From Bradyrhizobium lablabi (GTDB lineage Bacteria; Pseudomonadota; Alphaproteobacteria; Rhizobiales; Xanthobacteraceae): a DNA stretch of 64,000 nucleotides. This document shows positions 31,217-39,840 of this stretch, in pieces. The notes beneath the pieces were generated by a model. The model was given only the letters and a program-made list of their open reading frames with translations. It was not told where the DNA came from and searched no databases. Within the stretch, counting starts at the first letter, position 1, and each line of letters begins with the position of its first letter. The DNA is taken from NCBI RefSeq assembly GCF_900141755.1, contig NZ_LT670844.1, forward strand, positions 5,800,501 through 5,864,500, written 5' to 3'. A program made the position numbers and the translations under genes.

Positions 31217-34027
31217 CTATTGTCCCAGCCGCTCGATGAGCGCCGGCGCGTGCACCTGATCGGCTTTGTAGTTGCCGGTCAGCGTATACATCACGATGTT
31301 GACGCCGGAGCGGAACGCGAATTCGCGCTGCCGCGGCTCGCCCGGCGTCAGCGGCAGCATCGGCTGGCCGTCCGGGCGTATCGCCCATGCGCCGGCAAGG
31401 TCGTTGGAAGTGATGATGATGGGCGAGACGCCGTCGCCGCCCTTGGCCGGCCGCGACGCATCCTCGTCATCCTCGCCGCGCGGCAACGCCTCGACCCAGG
31501 TCTGGCCGGTGTTGAATCGTCCGGGAAAATCGCGCAGCAGATAGAACGTCTTGGTCAGCACGTGTTCGCGCGGCACCGGCTCGAGCTCGGGAACGTCGAG
31601 CGAGGAAAGAATGTCGCGCAAGGCCTGCATTCCCGGCGTCTGCGATGCGCCGCCTTCTCCCGGCGGGGCCTCGATGGCGTCGCGGGTATCGAACAATACG
31701 GTGCCGCCCTGTTTCATGTAGGCGTCGATGCGGTTGATGGCGTCTTGCGGCGGCTTCGGCGCGCCCGGCACCACCGGCCAGTAGATCAGCGGGAAGAAAG
31801 CCAGTTCGTCATGCGCGGGATCGACGCCGACGGGATCGCCGGCCTCCAGCGCCGTGCGCTGCGCGAGAAACAAGGTCAGTCCGGACAGGCCGGCCTTGAC
31901 GATGGAATCGATGTCGGCATTGCCGGTGACGACATAAGCCAGCCTGGTTTGCGAGACGGCCTTCATGGCGAAATCGTCGTCGCTGTCGGCGCGCGTCGGC
32001 GACGGTACGGCCAGGATCGCAGACATCGCAAGCGCGAGCGCTAATGCGGCCGATACCGTCCGCCGCCGCAACAGCCCGGCGATCCCGGCGCCCAGCATCG
32101 CCACGACGATGGCGTCGAGCAGGAACAAAGCGAGCGCGCCCGACAGCAGGATGCCGCGCAGGTCGCGCGGTTCCGCGTTGGTGTAGGTCGCATGCCGCGC
32201 CCGCAGACTCAAAGTGTCGAGCGGCGCGATGCGATCGGCGGCGGCCAGCGCGTTGACCGCGAGCGGACCGTCGGCGGGGCCGTAGAATCCGGGCGGGTGG
32301 TCCGGTGTCGCCCGATCGCGGAAGTCCGCCGACATCGGCTTTGCGGTCGAGGGCGGCGGTCCGAACGCGCCGAAACCGTCAAGCGTGCGCAGCGGCGCCA
32401 CCGTCTCAGAGCCGGTTTCTCCGGCAACGCCCGCGCCCGGATTGGATGTGTAGCCGGACAGGTCGACGATCCGCCGCAACATCTCGACGAAGGTGCCGGA
32501 CATCGGCAAATCAGACCAGCGCATATCGGCTGAGACATGGAACAGGCTCACCATGCCCTTGCCGCGGCGTTCGCCGGTCACCAATGGCGTTCCGTCCTCC
32601 AGCGAGGCCCAGCTCTTGGTCGCGAGCACCGCGTCCGGTTCGGCGAGCACCTGCCGGCTGACGGTGATGTCCTTTGGCACCGCCAGACCTGCGAACGGTC
32701 CGTCGGCGGCGAACGAGGCCATGTGCTGCGGCTTTTCCCAGGTGAGGCTGCCGCCGAGGGTGCGGCCGCCGCGACGCAGTTTTACCGGCACCAGATCGTC
32801 ATCGGCTTGCGCCAATCGCGGACCGGCAAAACGCACCAGCACGCCGCCTTGCTCGATCCATGCGTTAAGACGTTCGCGGATTTCGGGCGACAGCGTGCCG
32901 ACATCGGCAAGCACCAGCATCGGCAGCTTCTGGTCGAGAAACTGCGTGATCGCCTGTTGCGGCGCGCCGCGATCACCCAGCCGCACATCGGCGAAGGGCG
33001 CGAGCGCGCGGGTTAGATAGAACGCCGGCGCCAGCAGCGGCTGCGCGGTGTCGCTGGTCGATCCGCTTACGATGCCGATGGCGCGGCGCCGCCATCGCTT
33101 GTCGAGCAATTGTACCGCGCCCGCCGATCGCTCGCCGGCGATCTCAAGGCGGGCGATGTCGTTGCGCAACTCGACCGGTAGATCGAACGCGGCTTCGGTC
33201 TCGCGATCGTTCGGGGCGAAATTGTAACGGGCTTCGCCGATCGGCGAGCCCTTCTGGTCGATCGCGCGCACGATTCCGGAGGCGATACCGCCATCTGCGC
33301 GCAGCACCTTCACCGTCATCTTCGCCGCGGCGTTTTCGGCCGCCGCCAGCGCCAGCGGCGCGGGCGTCCCGCCGTCGAACACCGTCAAGGTGCGATCGCC
33401 GATGGTTTTGCTCAAGCCTTCGAGGAACTCGGGTCCGCGTCCGGTATCGACGCCGTCCGACAGCCAGGCGATCTCGCAATCGCCGGTCGCCTTCAGGAAA
33501 CGCTCGATCGCGGGCAGGGTTTCGACCCGTTCGATCGAATAGGGTTTTGGCGAAAGCTGGCGCAACGCCACCCGCGCGGTGCCGCCGGGCATCAGCGTAA
33601 TGTCACGCGAAGGCTCCGACAGCGGAACCAGCGCAACGCCGCGGCGGTCGCTGTCGGCATTGGCGATCAACTCGTCGGCGGCCTTGATCCTGGCGTCCCA
33701 GCTCGAGGCCGCGCTCCAGCCGTCGTCGAGCAGGATCACGAGCGGCGCGCGCGAGCCGGCAAGTCCGGTTTGCGGATTCCAGATCGGTCCCGCGGCCGCG
33801 AGGATGACGAGGGCGGCTGCCATCAGGCGGAGCGCGGTCAGCCACCATGGCGTGCGCGAGGGGGTCTCTTCCTTCGGCGCGATGTCGAACAACAGCCGCG
33901 TCGGCGGGAATTCGATGCGCCGCGGCCGCGGCGGCATTACCCGCAACACCCACCACAGCACCGGCAGGCTCAACAGACCCAGCAGCAGGAATGGTTCGGC
34001 AAACGAGAGCGGCAGGCCTGCGATCAT
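31217..34027 (-). CDS. BatA-type N-terminal domain / DUF4159 membrane protein
   Basis: The 936-aa protein opens with the aerotolerance (BatA) N-terminal module: two helices around FLLLGLLSLPVLWWVLRVM and WWLTALRLMAAALVILAAAGP, separated by RRIEFPPTRLLFD. A VWA-like segment (APLVILLDDGWSAASSW) follows, then a large periplasmic region, a helix pair at about 610-660, and a C-terminal DUF4159 domain (YVVTGNADIDSIVKAGL, FFPLIYWPV, GGTVLFDTRDA). The start overlaps the DUF58 stop by 4 nt. Its exact role is unknown; family context points to envelope-stress or assembly work with the MoxR chaperone. Confidence 0.88.
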   Translation of the reverse strand: MIAGLPLSFAEPFLLLGLLSLPVLWWVLRVMPPRPRRIEFPPTRLLFDIAPKEETPSRTPWWLTALRLMAAALVILAAAGPIWNPQTGLAGSRAPLVILLDDGWSAASSWDARIKAADELIANADSDRRGVALVPLSEPSRDITLMPGGTARVALRQLSPKPYSIERVETLPAIERFLKATGDCEIAWLSDGVDTGRGPEFLEGLSKTIGDRTLTVFDGGTPAPLALAAAENAAAKMTVKVLRADGGIASGIVRAIDQKGSPIGEARYNFAPNDRETEAAFDLPVELRNDIARLEIAGERSAGAVQLLDKRWRRRAIGIVSGSTSDTAQPLLAPAFYLTRALAPFADVRLGDRGAPQQAITQFLDQKLPMLVLADVGTLSPEIRERLNAWIEQGGVLVRFAGPRLAQADDDLVPVKLRRGGRTLGGSLTWEKPQHMASFAADGPFAGLAVPKDITVSRQVLAEPDAVLATKSWASLEDGTPLVTGERRGKGMVSLFHVSADMRWSDLPMSGTFVEMLRRIVDLSGYTSNPGAGVAGETGSETVAPLRTLDGFGAFGPPPSTAKPMSADFRDRATPDHPPGFYGPADGPLAVNALAAADRIAPLDTLSLRARHATYTNAEPRDLRGILLSGALALFLLDAIVVAMLGAGIAGLLRRRTVSAALALALAMSAILAVPSPTRADSDDDFAMKAVSQTRLAYVVTGNADIDSIVKAGLSGLTLFLAQRTALEAGDPVGVDPAHDELAFFPLIYWPVVPGAPKPPQDAINRIDAYMKQGGTVLFDTRDAIEAPPGEGGASQTPGMQALRDILSSLDVPELEPVPREHVLTKTFYLLRDFPGRFNTGQTWVEALPRGEDDEDASRPAKGGDGVSPIIITSNDLAGAWAIRPDGQPMLPLTPGEPRQREFAFRSGVNIVMYTLTGNYKADQVHAPALIERLGQ

Positions 34028-34968
34028 GCGCTTCGTCCCACTTTGACGGTCGAGCCGCGGGCGCTGCCCTTGGCGACCATCATGCCCGAGTGCAGGAACA
34101 GCAACAGTTCAGCGGCCGAGCGGCTGGTGGTGTGGCTCGAGAACAGCCAGTCGAGCTTGTTGGTCTCGCCGCGGATCTGGTCGCGGTGCAACGCAACGCG
34201 TGCGACGTAGTCGTCGACCCATTTTTCCGCGCGGCCCGCGGTGATGACCTCGCCGCCTTCCGGTTCGACGAACTCGACACGGCCGGAATAAGGGAAGGTC
34301 TCTTCGGCGGGATCGACGATCTGGACCAGCGTGCCGTGCGCGCCGGAAGCCGACAATCCCGCGAGCATGGTTCTGATCTCTGATATCGGCGACCAGAAAT
34401 CCGACAACACCACGATTTCGGCGAGCGCCGAGGGCACAAACGACGGCGGCAGGCTCAAGCGGGCGGCATCATCGTGCAGCATCGCCTGCGCCATCTTGTC
34501 GATCACACTGCGGCTTGCGGTCGGCATCATCAGCCCCGGTATGCCGACGCGCTCGCCGCCGGCGACCAGAAGTTCGGCCAGCGCAAAGGTCACGATAAGC
34601 CCGCGTTCGAGCTTGCTGTCGCGCGATTGTTTCGATGCAAACGCCATCGACGGTGAACGGTCCGGCCACAGCCATACGGTGTGCGCGGCCTCCCATTCCT
34701 GCTCGCGGACATAGAGATGATCGTCGCGCGCCGAGCGCCGCCAGTCGACGTTTTGCGATGGTTCGCCGGAAACGAAACGGCGGTATTGCCAGAAACTTTC
34801 GCCGGCGCCGGCACGGCGCCGTCCATGCAGGCCGTGGATGACGTTGGCGGCGATACGGCGGGCTTCGAGCACGAGACGCGGCAGGGTCGCGGCGAGCGTT
34901 CGGCTTTCGCCATCGGCACGTCGGATTGCTATGATCTCCTTGCTGAAGTCCTTATTCTCTGCGGCCAT
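34024..34968 (-). CDS. DUF58 domain protein
   Basis: The 314-aa soluble protein has the DUF58 core motif FVSGEPSQNVDWRRSARDDHLYVREQEWE (shown here in two parts: FVSGEPSQNVDWRRSA and LYVREQEWE), followed by a VWA-like strand with a metal-site variant, PDRSPSM. DUF58 proteins accompany MoxR ATPases and are thought to be their substrates or adaptors. The start shares one base with the moxR stop and the end overlaps the DUF4159 gene, so all are translated together. Confidence 0.92.
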   Translation of the reverse strand: MAAENKDFSKEIIAIRRADGESRTLAATLPRLVLEARRIAANVIHGLHGRRRAGAGESFWQYRRFVSGEPSQNVDWRRSARDDHLYVREQEWEAAHTVWLWPDRSPSMAFASKQSRDSKLERGLIVTFALAELLVAGGERVGIPGLMMPTASRSVIDKMAQAMLHDDAARLSLPPSFVPSALAEIVVLSDFWSPISEIRTMLAGLSASGAHGTLVQIVDPAEETFPYSGRVEFVEPEGGEVITAGRAEKWVDDYVARVALHRDQIRGETNKLDWLFSSHTTSRSAAELLLFLHSGMMVAKGSARGSTVKVGRSA

Positions 34969-35972
34969 TAACCGATCCGCGCCTTCAATTGCCTGATCAC
35001 GTCGGGAATGGTGCGGCCTTCGGCGCGCGCGGAGAACGTCAGCGCCATGCGATGCTTGAGCACGGGTTCGGCAAGGTCGAGCACGTCGTCGATCGAGGGT
35101 GCCAGACGGCCGTCGAGCAAGGCGCGGGCACGAACCGCGAGCATCAGCGATTGGCTGGCGCGGGGACCCGGTCCCCAGGCGATCAGCTTGCCGGCTTCGC
35201 CGCCTTCAGGGCCCGGGCGCGCCGAGCGCACCAGCGAGAGGATCGCTTCGACGACGCTGTCGCCGACCGGCAGCCGCCGCACCAGCCGTTGCGCCGTGAT
35301 AAGAATGTCCGCGTTCATCGCGGCCTTGGCCAGCGTCTCTTCGGCGCCGGTGGTCTCAAACAGGATACGCCGCTCGGCGTCGCGATCGGGATAATCGACG
35401 TCGATCTCCATCAGGAAACGATCGAGCTGGGCTTCCGGCAGCGGATAGGTGCCTTCCTGCTCCAGCGGATTCTGCGTCGCCAGCACGTGAAACGGTTTTG
35501 GCAAATCATGGCGCGCGCCCGCAACCGTGATGTGCTGTTCCTGCATCGCCTGCAGCAAAGCCGATTGGGTACGGGGGCTGGCGCGGTTGATCTCGTCGGC
35601 CATCAGCAGCTGCGCGAAAACCGGACCGGAGATGAAGCGGAACGACCGCTTTCCGGTATTGCTCTCGTCCAGCACCTCGGCGCCGAGAATATCCGACGGC
35701 ATCAGGTCCGGCGTGAACTGGATGCGCTTGGCATCGAGCCCGAGCGTGATGCCCAAGGTTTCGACCAGCTTCGTCTTCGCAAGGCCAGGCACGCCGATCA
35801 GAAGCGCGTGTCCGCCCGAGAGGATTGTCACCAGGGTATTTTCAACCACCCGGTCCTGGCCGAAGATGACGGTCGAGATCGCATCCTTTGCCGCGCGGAT
35901 TTGACCGGCGACCTGTTCAGCGGAGCGGACGATCACGTCCTCGAGTTTTTCGACACTATCTGCGCCTGCCAT
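34968..35972 (-). CDS. MoxR-family AAA+ ATPase
   Basis: The 334-aa AAA+ chaperone has Walker A GVPGLAKT (about residues 80-87), Walker B LLMADEINRASPRTQSALLQ (about 140-160), sensor 1 ATQNPLEQEGTYPLPEAQLD and a C-terminal lid domain. MoxR proteins assist maturation of partner complexes. It is the first gene of a four-gene operon with DUF58, DUF4159 and a large membrane protein, and the promoter should lie in the 300 bp upstream. Confidence 0.95.
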   Translation of the reverse strand: MAGADSVEKLEDVIVRSAEQVAGQIRAAKDAISTVIFGQDRVVENTLVTILSGGHALLIGVPGLAKTKLVETLGITLGLDAKRIQFTPDLMPSDILGAEVLDESNTGKRSFRFISGPVFAQLLMADEINRASPRTQSALLQAMQEQHITVAGARHDLPKPFHVLATQNPLEQEGTYPLPEAQLDRFLMEIDVDYPDRDAERRILFETTGAEETLAKAAMNADILITAQRLVRRLPVGDSVVEAILSLVRSARPGPEGGEAGKLIAWGPGPRASQSLMLAVRARALLDGRLAPSIDDVLDLAEPVLKHRMALTFSARAEGRTIPDVIRQLKARIG

Positions 35973-36272
35973 TTCTTCTCCTTAGCCCCGGTTAGCCTTA
36001 AGATCTTGCTGCCCAGTTCTTGCAGCTAAAGTCCTCGTCCGAAACGCCGCCGATTGCGTCGTCATCCGTCAATCCCCATGCTAAACTTATGCGAACGCGA
36101 TGTATTCGTTGAATTAAACTATCCCCACAATATCGGTATTTCGGGGTATTAACGGCATCACGATGTGGCGACTTGGTCCGTGATTCTACGGGTGGAACTC
36201 GTCAGGGACACACATCGGAAAAATGCCTGCACCAATCGTGCCAAATCGAGGCGGTCAGACTCAGGTCAAACC
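35973..36272. other. divergent promoter region between moxR and DUF1285 gene
   Basis: These 300 bp separate divergent transcription units and are AT-richer than the surroundings, especially 36080-36160 (GAATTAAACTATCCCC, GGTATTTCGGGGTATTAACGG). I see no coding frame or strong palindrome, and no promoter hexamers I would defend. Confidence 0.5.
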
Positions 36273-36881
36273 ATGGCGAAGCAAGGGCAGACCACGAATC
36301 AGGGGCTCGACGGGCTGACGGTTGCTGCCAGGGATGCGAGCGCCAGCGGCGCCGGAAAAGGCCTGCCCCCCGTGCATTTGTGGAATCCGCCATTCTGCGG
36401 CGATCTCGACATGCGGATCGCAAGCGACGGAACGTGGTTCTACATGGGAACGCCGATCGGGCGTCCCGCTTTGGTGCGGCTGTTTTCGACGATCCTCAAA
36501 CGCGAGGACGGCAAGCACTTTCTTGTGACACCGGTGGAGAAGGTCGGTATCCGCGTCGACGATGCGCCGTTTCTCGCGGTCGAGATGCTAAGGGAAAGCG
36601 ACAATCGTGGGCGACTGTTGCGCTTCCGGACCAATGTCGATGACTGGGTCGATTGCGATTCTTCGCATCGGCTCCGCTTCAAGGCCGCCGCCGGCGGCGG
36701 GTTGACCCCCTATCTTCATGTCCGCGCTGATCTGTGGGCCAAGGTCACCCGCGCACTCTATTACGATCTGGTTGACATGGGCGAGGAGCGGGTGGTCGAT
36801 GGTCGGCCTATGTTCGGGATCGCATCGGGTGGCGAATTTTTCGCGATGGCGGATGCGGATCAAATGAGGGCCGGGCTTTGA
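36273..36881 (+). CDS. DUF1285 family protein
   Basis: The 202-aa protein matches DUF1285: LPPVHLWNPPFCGDLDMRI, GTWFYMGTPIGRPALVRLFSTIL, then FLVTPVEKVGIRVDDAPF. The family has a PH-like or beta-rich fold and no established role. I set the start at ATG 36273 (MAKQGQTTNQ); the 36 codons open upstream of it have no family similarity. It overlaps the next gene by 4 nt. Confidence 0.9.
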   Translation: MAKQGQTTNQGLDGLTVAARDASASGAGKGLPPVHLWNPPFCGDLDMRIASDGTWFYMGTPIGRPALVRLFSTILKREDGKHFLVTPVEKVGIRVDDAPFLAVEMLRESDNRGRLLRFRTNVDDWVDCDSSHRLRFKAAAGGGLTPYLHVRADLWAKVTRALYYDLVDMGEERVVDGRPMFGIASGGEFFAMADADQMRAGL

Positions 36882-37549
36882 ACGAGCCGATGCTGAGGAA
36901 GGATCCCGCTGCGATCAGCTCGGCGGATTTTTTCGATCGGGCCCGCGCACGGCTGCGTTTCGACGTACCGCCGGGCCTCAACGATCCCACGATCATTCCG
37001 AAGAGTGGCGATCAGGGCACCGACCGCATGCTGGAGATCGTCGCGCGCGAACAGCCGGTTCGCCCGGCGGCGGTCTTGATCCCGGTGGTGGAGCATCCGG
37101 AGCCGACCGTGCTGTTGACGCAGCGCTCGGCGCATCTCAACGATCACGCCGGGCAGATTTCCTTTCCCGGCGGCAAGATCGATGCGACCGATGCGTCCCC
37201 GCTCGACGCGGCGCTGCGCGAGGCCGACGAGGAGATCGGGCTGCAGCGTCAATTCATCGATCCGATCGGCTATCTCGATCTCTACGCGACCGGTTTCGGG
37301 TTTCGCATCCTGCCGACGGTGGCGCGGGTCAAGCCGGGCTTCAGGCTCCGCATCAATCAGGCCGAAGTCGACGACGCGTTCGAGGTGCCGCTGGCGTTTT
37401 TGATGAATCCTGCCAACCATCAAATCCACAGCAAGGAATTCCGCGGCATCGAGCGCTTCTACTACGCGATGCCGTTCGCGGAACGCTATATCTGGGGCGC
37501 CACCGCCGGGATTTTGCGGGTGCTGTACGAGCGGATCGTTCTGCCATGA
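36878..37549 (+). CDS. CoA pyrophosphatase (NUDIX)
   Basis: The 223-aa NUDIX protein has the NuCoA/UPF0035 motif LLTQRSAHLNDHAGQISFPG (about 82-101) just before the NUDIX helix (GGKIDATDASPLDAALREAD, then EEIGL). This pairing marks enzymes that split CoA or acyl-CoA into phosphopantetheine and 3',5'-ADP. The start is TTG 36878: GAGGG lies 7 nt upstream and the codon overlaps the DUF1285 TGA. ATG 36890 is less well placed. It is followed by DUF6111 and cca in a chain of 4-nt overlaps. Confidence 0.92.
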   Translation: MNEPMLRKDPAAISSADFFDRARARLRFDVPPGLNDPTIIPKSGDQGTDRMLEIVAREQPVRPAAVLIPVVEHPEPTVLLTQRSAHLNDHAGQISFPGGKIDATDASPLDAALREADEEIGLQRQFIDPIGYLDLYATGFGFRILPTVARVKPGFRLRINQAEVDDAFEVPLAFLMNPANHQIHSKEFRGIERFYYAMPFAERYIWGATAGILRVLYERIVLP

Positions 37550-37809
37550 TCCGTCCCGCTTTCACGGAGATCGGAATTTTCCTGATCCCGTTCGCGGTCT
37601 ATGCCCTGTTTCTGTTCGCGACGCGCTCCGGGCTTTTGCTGCAGACGTCATGGCCGCTTCATATCGTCGCCCGGCTGGCGCTCGGTTCGCTGTTGCTGGT
37701 GGTCATCAGCTTCATCCTGCTCGCGCGTTTTTCCGGCGGGGCGCCGAATTCGACCTATGTCCCGGCGCATCTCGATAACGGCAAGTTCGTTCCCGGAGTT
37801 GAAAAATGA
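37546..37809 (+). CDS. DUF6111 family small membrane protein
   Basis: The 87-aa protein has two membrane helices (about residues 8-26 and 42-62) and a short C-terminal tail. It matches DUF6111, found in Rhizobiales between a NUDIX gene and cca, as here. Function is unknown. It overlaps both neighbours by 4 nt. Confidence 0.87.
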   Translation: MIRPAFTEIGIFLIPFAVYALFLFATRSGLLLQTSWPLHIVARLALGSLLLVVISFILLARFSGGAPNSTYVPAHLDNGKFVPGVEK

Positions 37810-39062
37810 GCAAGCAGCGCGTGCTCGGCGACGCGCCCTGGCTCAAATCCGGCCCAGCCGCCCGCGTGCTCGGACTCCTGAACCGCGATGGCGAGGAAGC
37901 GCGCGTGGTGGGCGGCGCGGTCCGCAATGCGCTGCTGAAAATTCCGCTCGGCGATATCGATATCGCAACCACGGCGCTGCCCGATGAAGTGGTTCGCCGC
38001 GCCAAGGCGGCCGGCATCAAGAGCGTGCCGACCGGCATCGACCACGGCACCGTGACGCTGGTGGTCGACGCGCACCCCTTCGAGGTCACGACCTTGCGCG
38101 AGGACACCGAAACCTTCGGCCGCAAGGCCAAGGTCGCGTTCGGCCGCGACTGGGCGACCGATGCCAAGCGGCGCGACTTCACCATCAACGGCCTGTCGGT
38201 CGACGCCGATGGCGTGGTGCACGATCACGTCGGCGGCCTGGAGGATATTGCGGCACGGCGGGTGCGCTTCATCGGCGATCCAAATCAACGGATCGTGGAA
38301 GACTATCTGCGCATCCTCAGGTTCTTCCGCATTCACGCCGCCTATGGCGCGGGCGAGCCCGATCGTGCCGGATATCTCGCCTGCATCGCCGCGCGCGCGG
38401 GCCTTGCGACGCTGTCCGCCGAACGCGTGCGCATGGAAATGCTCAAGCTGATGGTCGCCGAAGGCGCCGCGGGCGCAGTTCTGGCGATGGCCGATGGCGG
38501 ATTGCTGCTGCCGATTTTAGGCGGCGTCGCCTATACCGGGCCGTTTGCGGCGATGATTGCGGCCGAGCGCGAGCTCAACCTGAAGCCGGACGCGGTGCGC
38601 CGGCTCGGCGCGCTCGCGGTTGCCGTCACCGAGGACGCAAGGCGGGTGGCGATGCGGCTGCGGCTTTCCAATGCCGAGACCAAGGCGCTCGATTCCATGG
38701 GCCATCGCTGGTGGCGGCTTGCCGGCATGGACGAGGCTCGCTCGCGGCGGCTGATCTATCGGCTCGGCGCGGAGCGCTACCGCGACCGGCTGCTTTTGGC
38801 CTGGGCGCGGGCGGGCGGCAACACCGATCCCGCGCACTGGCGCGAGCTTGCCACGCTGCCGGAGCGCTGGAGCGCGCCGAAGTTTCCGCTGAAGGCGGCC
38901 GATTTCATCGCGCGCGGAATTGCCGAGGGACCCGCGCTCGGGCATGTGCTGACGCTCGCCGAGGACGCCTGGCTTGCGGCGGATTTCCCGCTGGATGAAA
39001 CAGCGCTGAAAACCGTCGCCGATGAGACCGTCACCCGTTTCAGGCGCGACCACCGGCTGTGA
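37806..39062 (+). CDS. cca: CCA tRNA nucleotidyltransferase
   Basis: The 418-aa class-II nucleotidyltransferase adds or repairs the CCA end of tRNAs. The polyA-polymerase head domain is clear: VVGGAVRNALL at about 35-45, the catalytic DIDIATTALPDEV, the motif KRRDFTINGLSVD and the RNA/NTP-binding motif EDYLRILRFFRIHAAYG. A helical C-terminal body follows. The start overlaps DUF6111 and the end overlaps the TauE-like gene. It cannot be separated from a polyA polymerase by sequence with certainty, but length and phylum favour Cca. Confidence 0.93.
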   Translation: MSKQRVLGDAPWLKSGPAARVLGLLNRDGEEARVVGGAVRNALLKIPLGDIDIATTALPDEVVRRAKAAGIKSVPTGIDHGTVTLVVDAHPFEVTTLREDTETFGRKAKVAFGRDWATDAKRRDFTINGLSVDADGVVHDHVGGLEDIAARRVRFIGDPNQRIVEDYLRILRFFRIHAAYGAGEPDRAGYLACIAARAGLATLSAERVRMEMLKLMVAEGAAGAVLAMADGGLLLPILGGVAYTGPFAAMIAAERELNLKPDAVRRLGALAVAVTEDARRVAMRLRLSNAETKALDSMGHRWWRLAGMDEARSRRLIYRLGAERYRDRLLLAWARAGGNTDPAHWRELATLPERWSAPKFPLKAADFIARGIAEGPALGHVLTLAEDAWLAADFPLDETALKTVADETVTRFRRDHRL

Positions 39063-39826
39063 GTATCCTTTCCGGCTTTGCCGACATTTCGCTCGCCCAA
39101 CTCCTGCTGGTTGCCGGCGTCGCGCTGTTTGCCGCCGTGATCGGCGGCCTCGCCGGTTACGGCACCGGCGCGCTGATGCCATTGGTGCTGGTGCCCATGG
39201 TCGGCGCCGAGCCGGTGGTGCCGATCATCGCCATCTCCGCCATCTTCACCAATCTCAGCCGCACCGCCGCCTATCTGCGCTATGCCGACCGCCGCCGCGC
39301 GCTGATCGTGATACTGGCCGCGGCGCTCACGACCGCGCTCGGCGCCTACGGCTATACGCGGCTGACCAATGCCGGCGCGGCGCTCGTGATTGGCGCCATG
39401 CTGATATCGAGCGTGCCGCTGCGCCGGCTGGCCAGGCGTCACGACGTCAAGATCGGCGACACTGGATTGGCCGCTGGCGCCATCGGCTACGGCGTCGTGG
39501 TCGGCGGCACCTCGGGCTCGGGCGTCATCCTGTTGTCGCTGTTGATGGCGGCGGGTCTCGAAGGCGCGGCCGTGATCGCGACCGACGCGGTGATCTCGGT
39601 CGTCACCTCCGTGATCAAAATCTCGGTGTTTGGCCTCGCCGGCGTCGTCACCGCGCAGGTGCTCGCCTTTGCGCTCCTGATCGGCGCGGTCGCGCTGCCC
39701 GGAACCTTTTTCGCCAAAGCCTTCGTCGAGCGCATGCCGGTGCATATCCACACCGCGATCCTCGATATCGCTGTGATCGCGGGCGGGGTGGTGATGATTT
39801 CAGCCGCGCTGCGGCAGTTGCTCTGA
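39059..39826 (+). CDS. TauE/SafE family (TSUP) membrane transporter
   Basis: The 255-aa protein has about eight hydrophobic segments in two similar halves. The TSUP hallmark Gly-rich loops are visible (AAVIGGLAGYGTGALMPLVL and VVVGGTSGSGVILLSLLM). Family members export or import sulfite, sulfoacetate or other small organosulfur anions; the substrate is not set here. The start is GTG 39059, overlapping the cca TGA. It ends the plus-strand chain, 14 bp before the convergent hypothetical gene. Confidence 0.88.
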   Translation: MSILSGFADISLAQLLLVAGVALFAAVIGGLAGYGTGALMPLVLVPMVGAEPVVPIIAISAIFTNLSRTAAYLRYADRRRALIVILAAALTTALGAYGYTRLTNAGAALVIGAMLISSVPLRRLARRHDVKIGDTGLAAGAIGYGVVVGGTSGSGVILLSLLMAAGLEGAAVIATDAVISVVTSVIKISVFGLAGVVTAQVLAFALLIGAVALPGTFFAKAFVERMPVHIHTAILDIAVIAGGVVMISAALRQLL

Positions 39827-39840
39827 CGGCACTGACGCGA

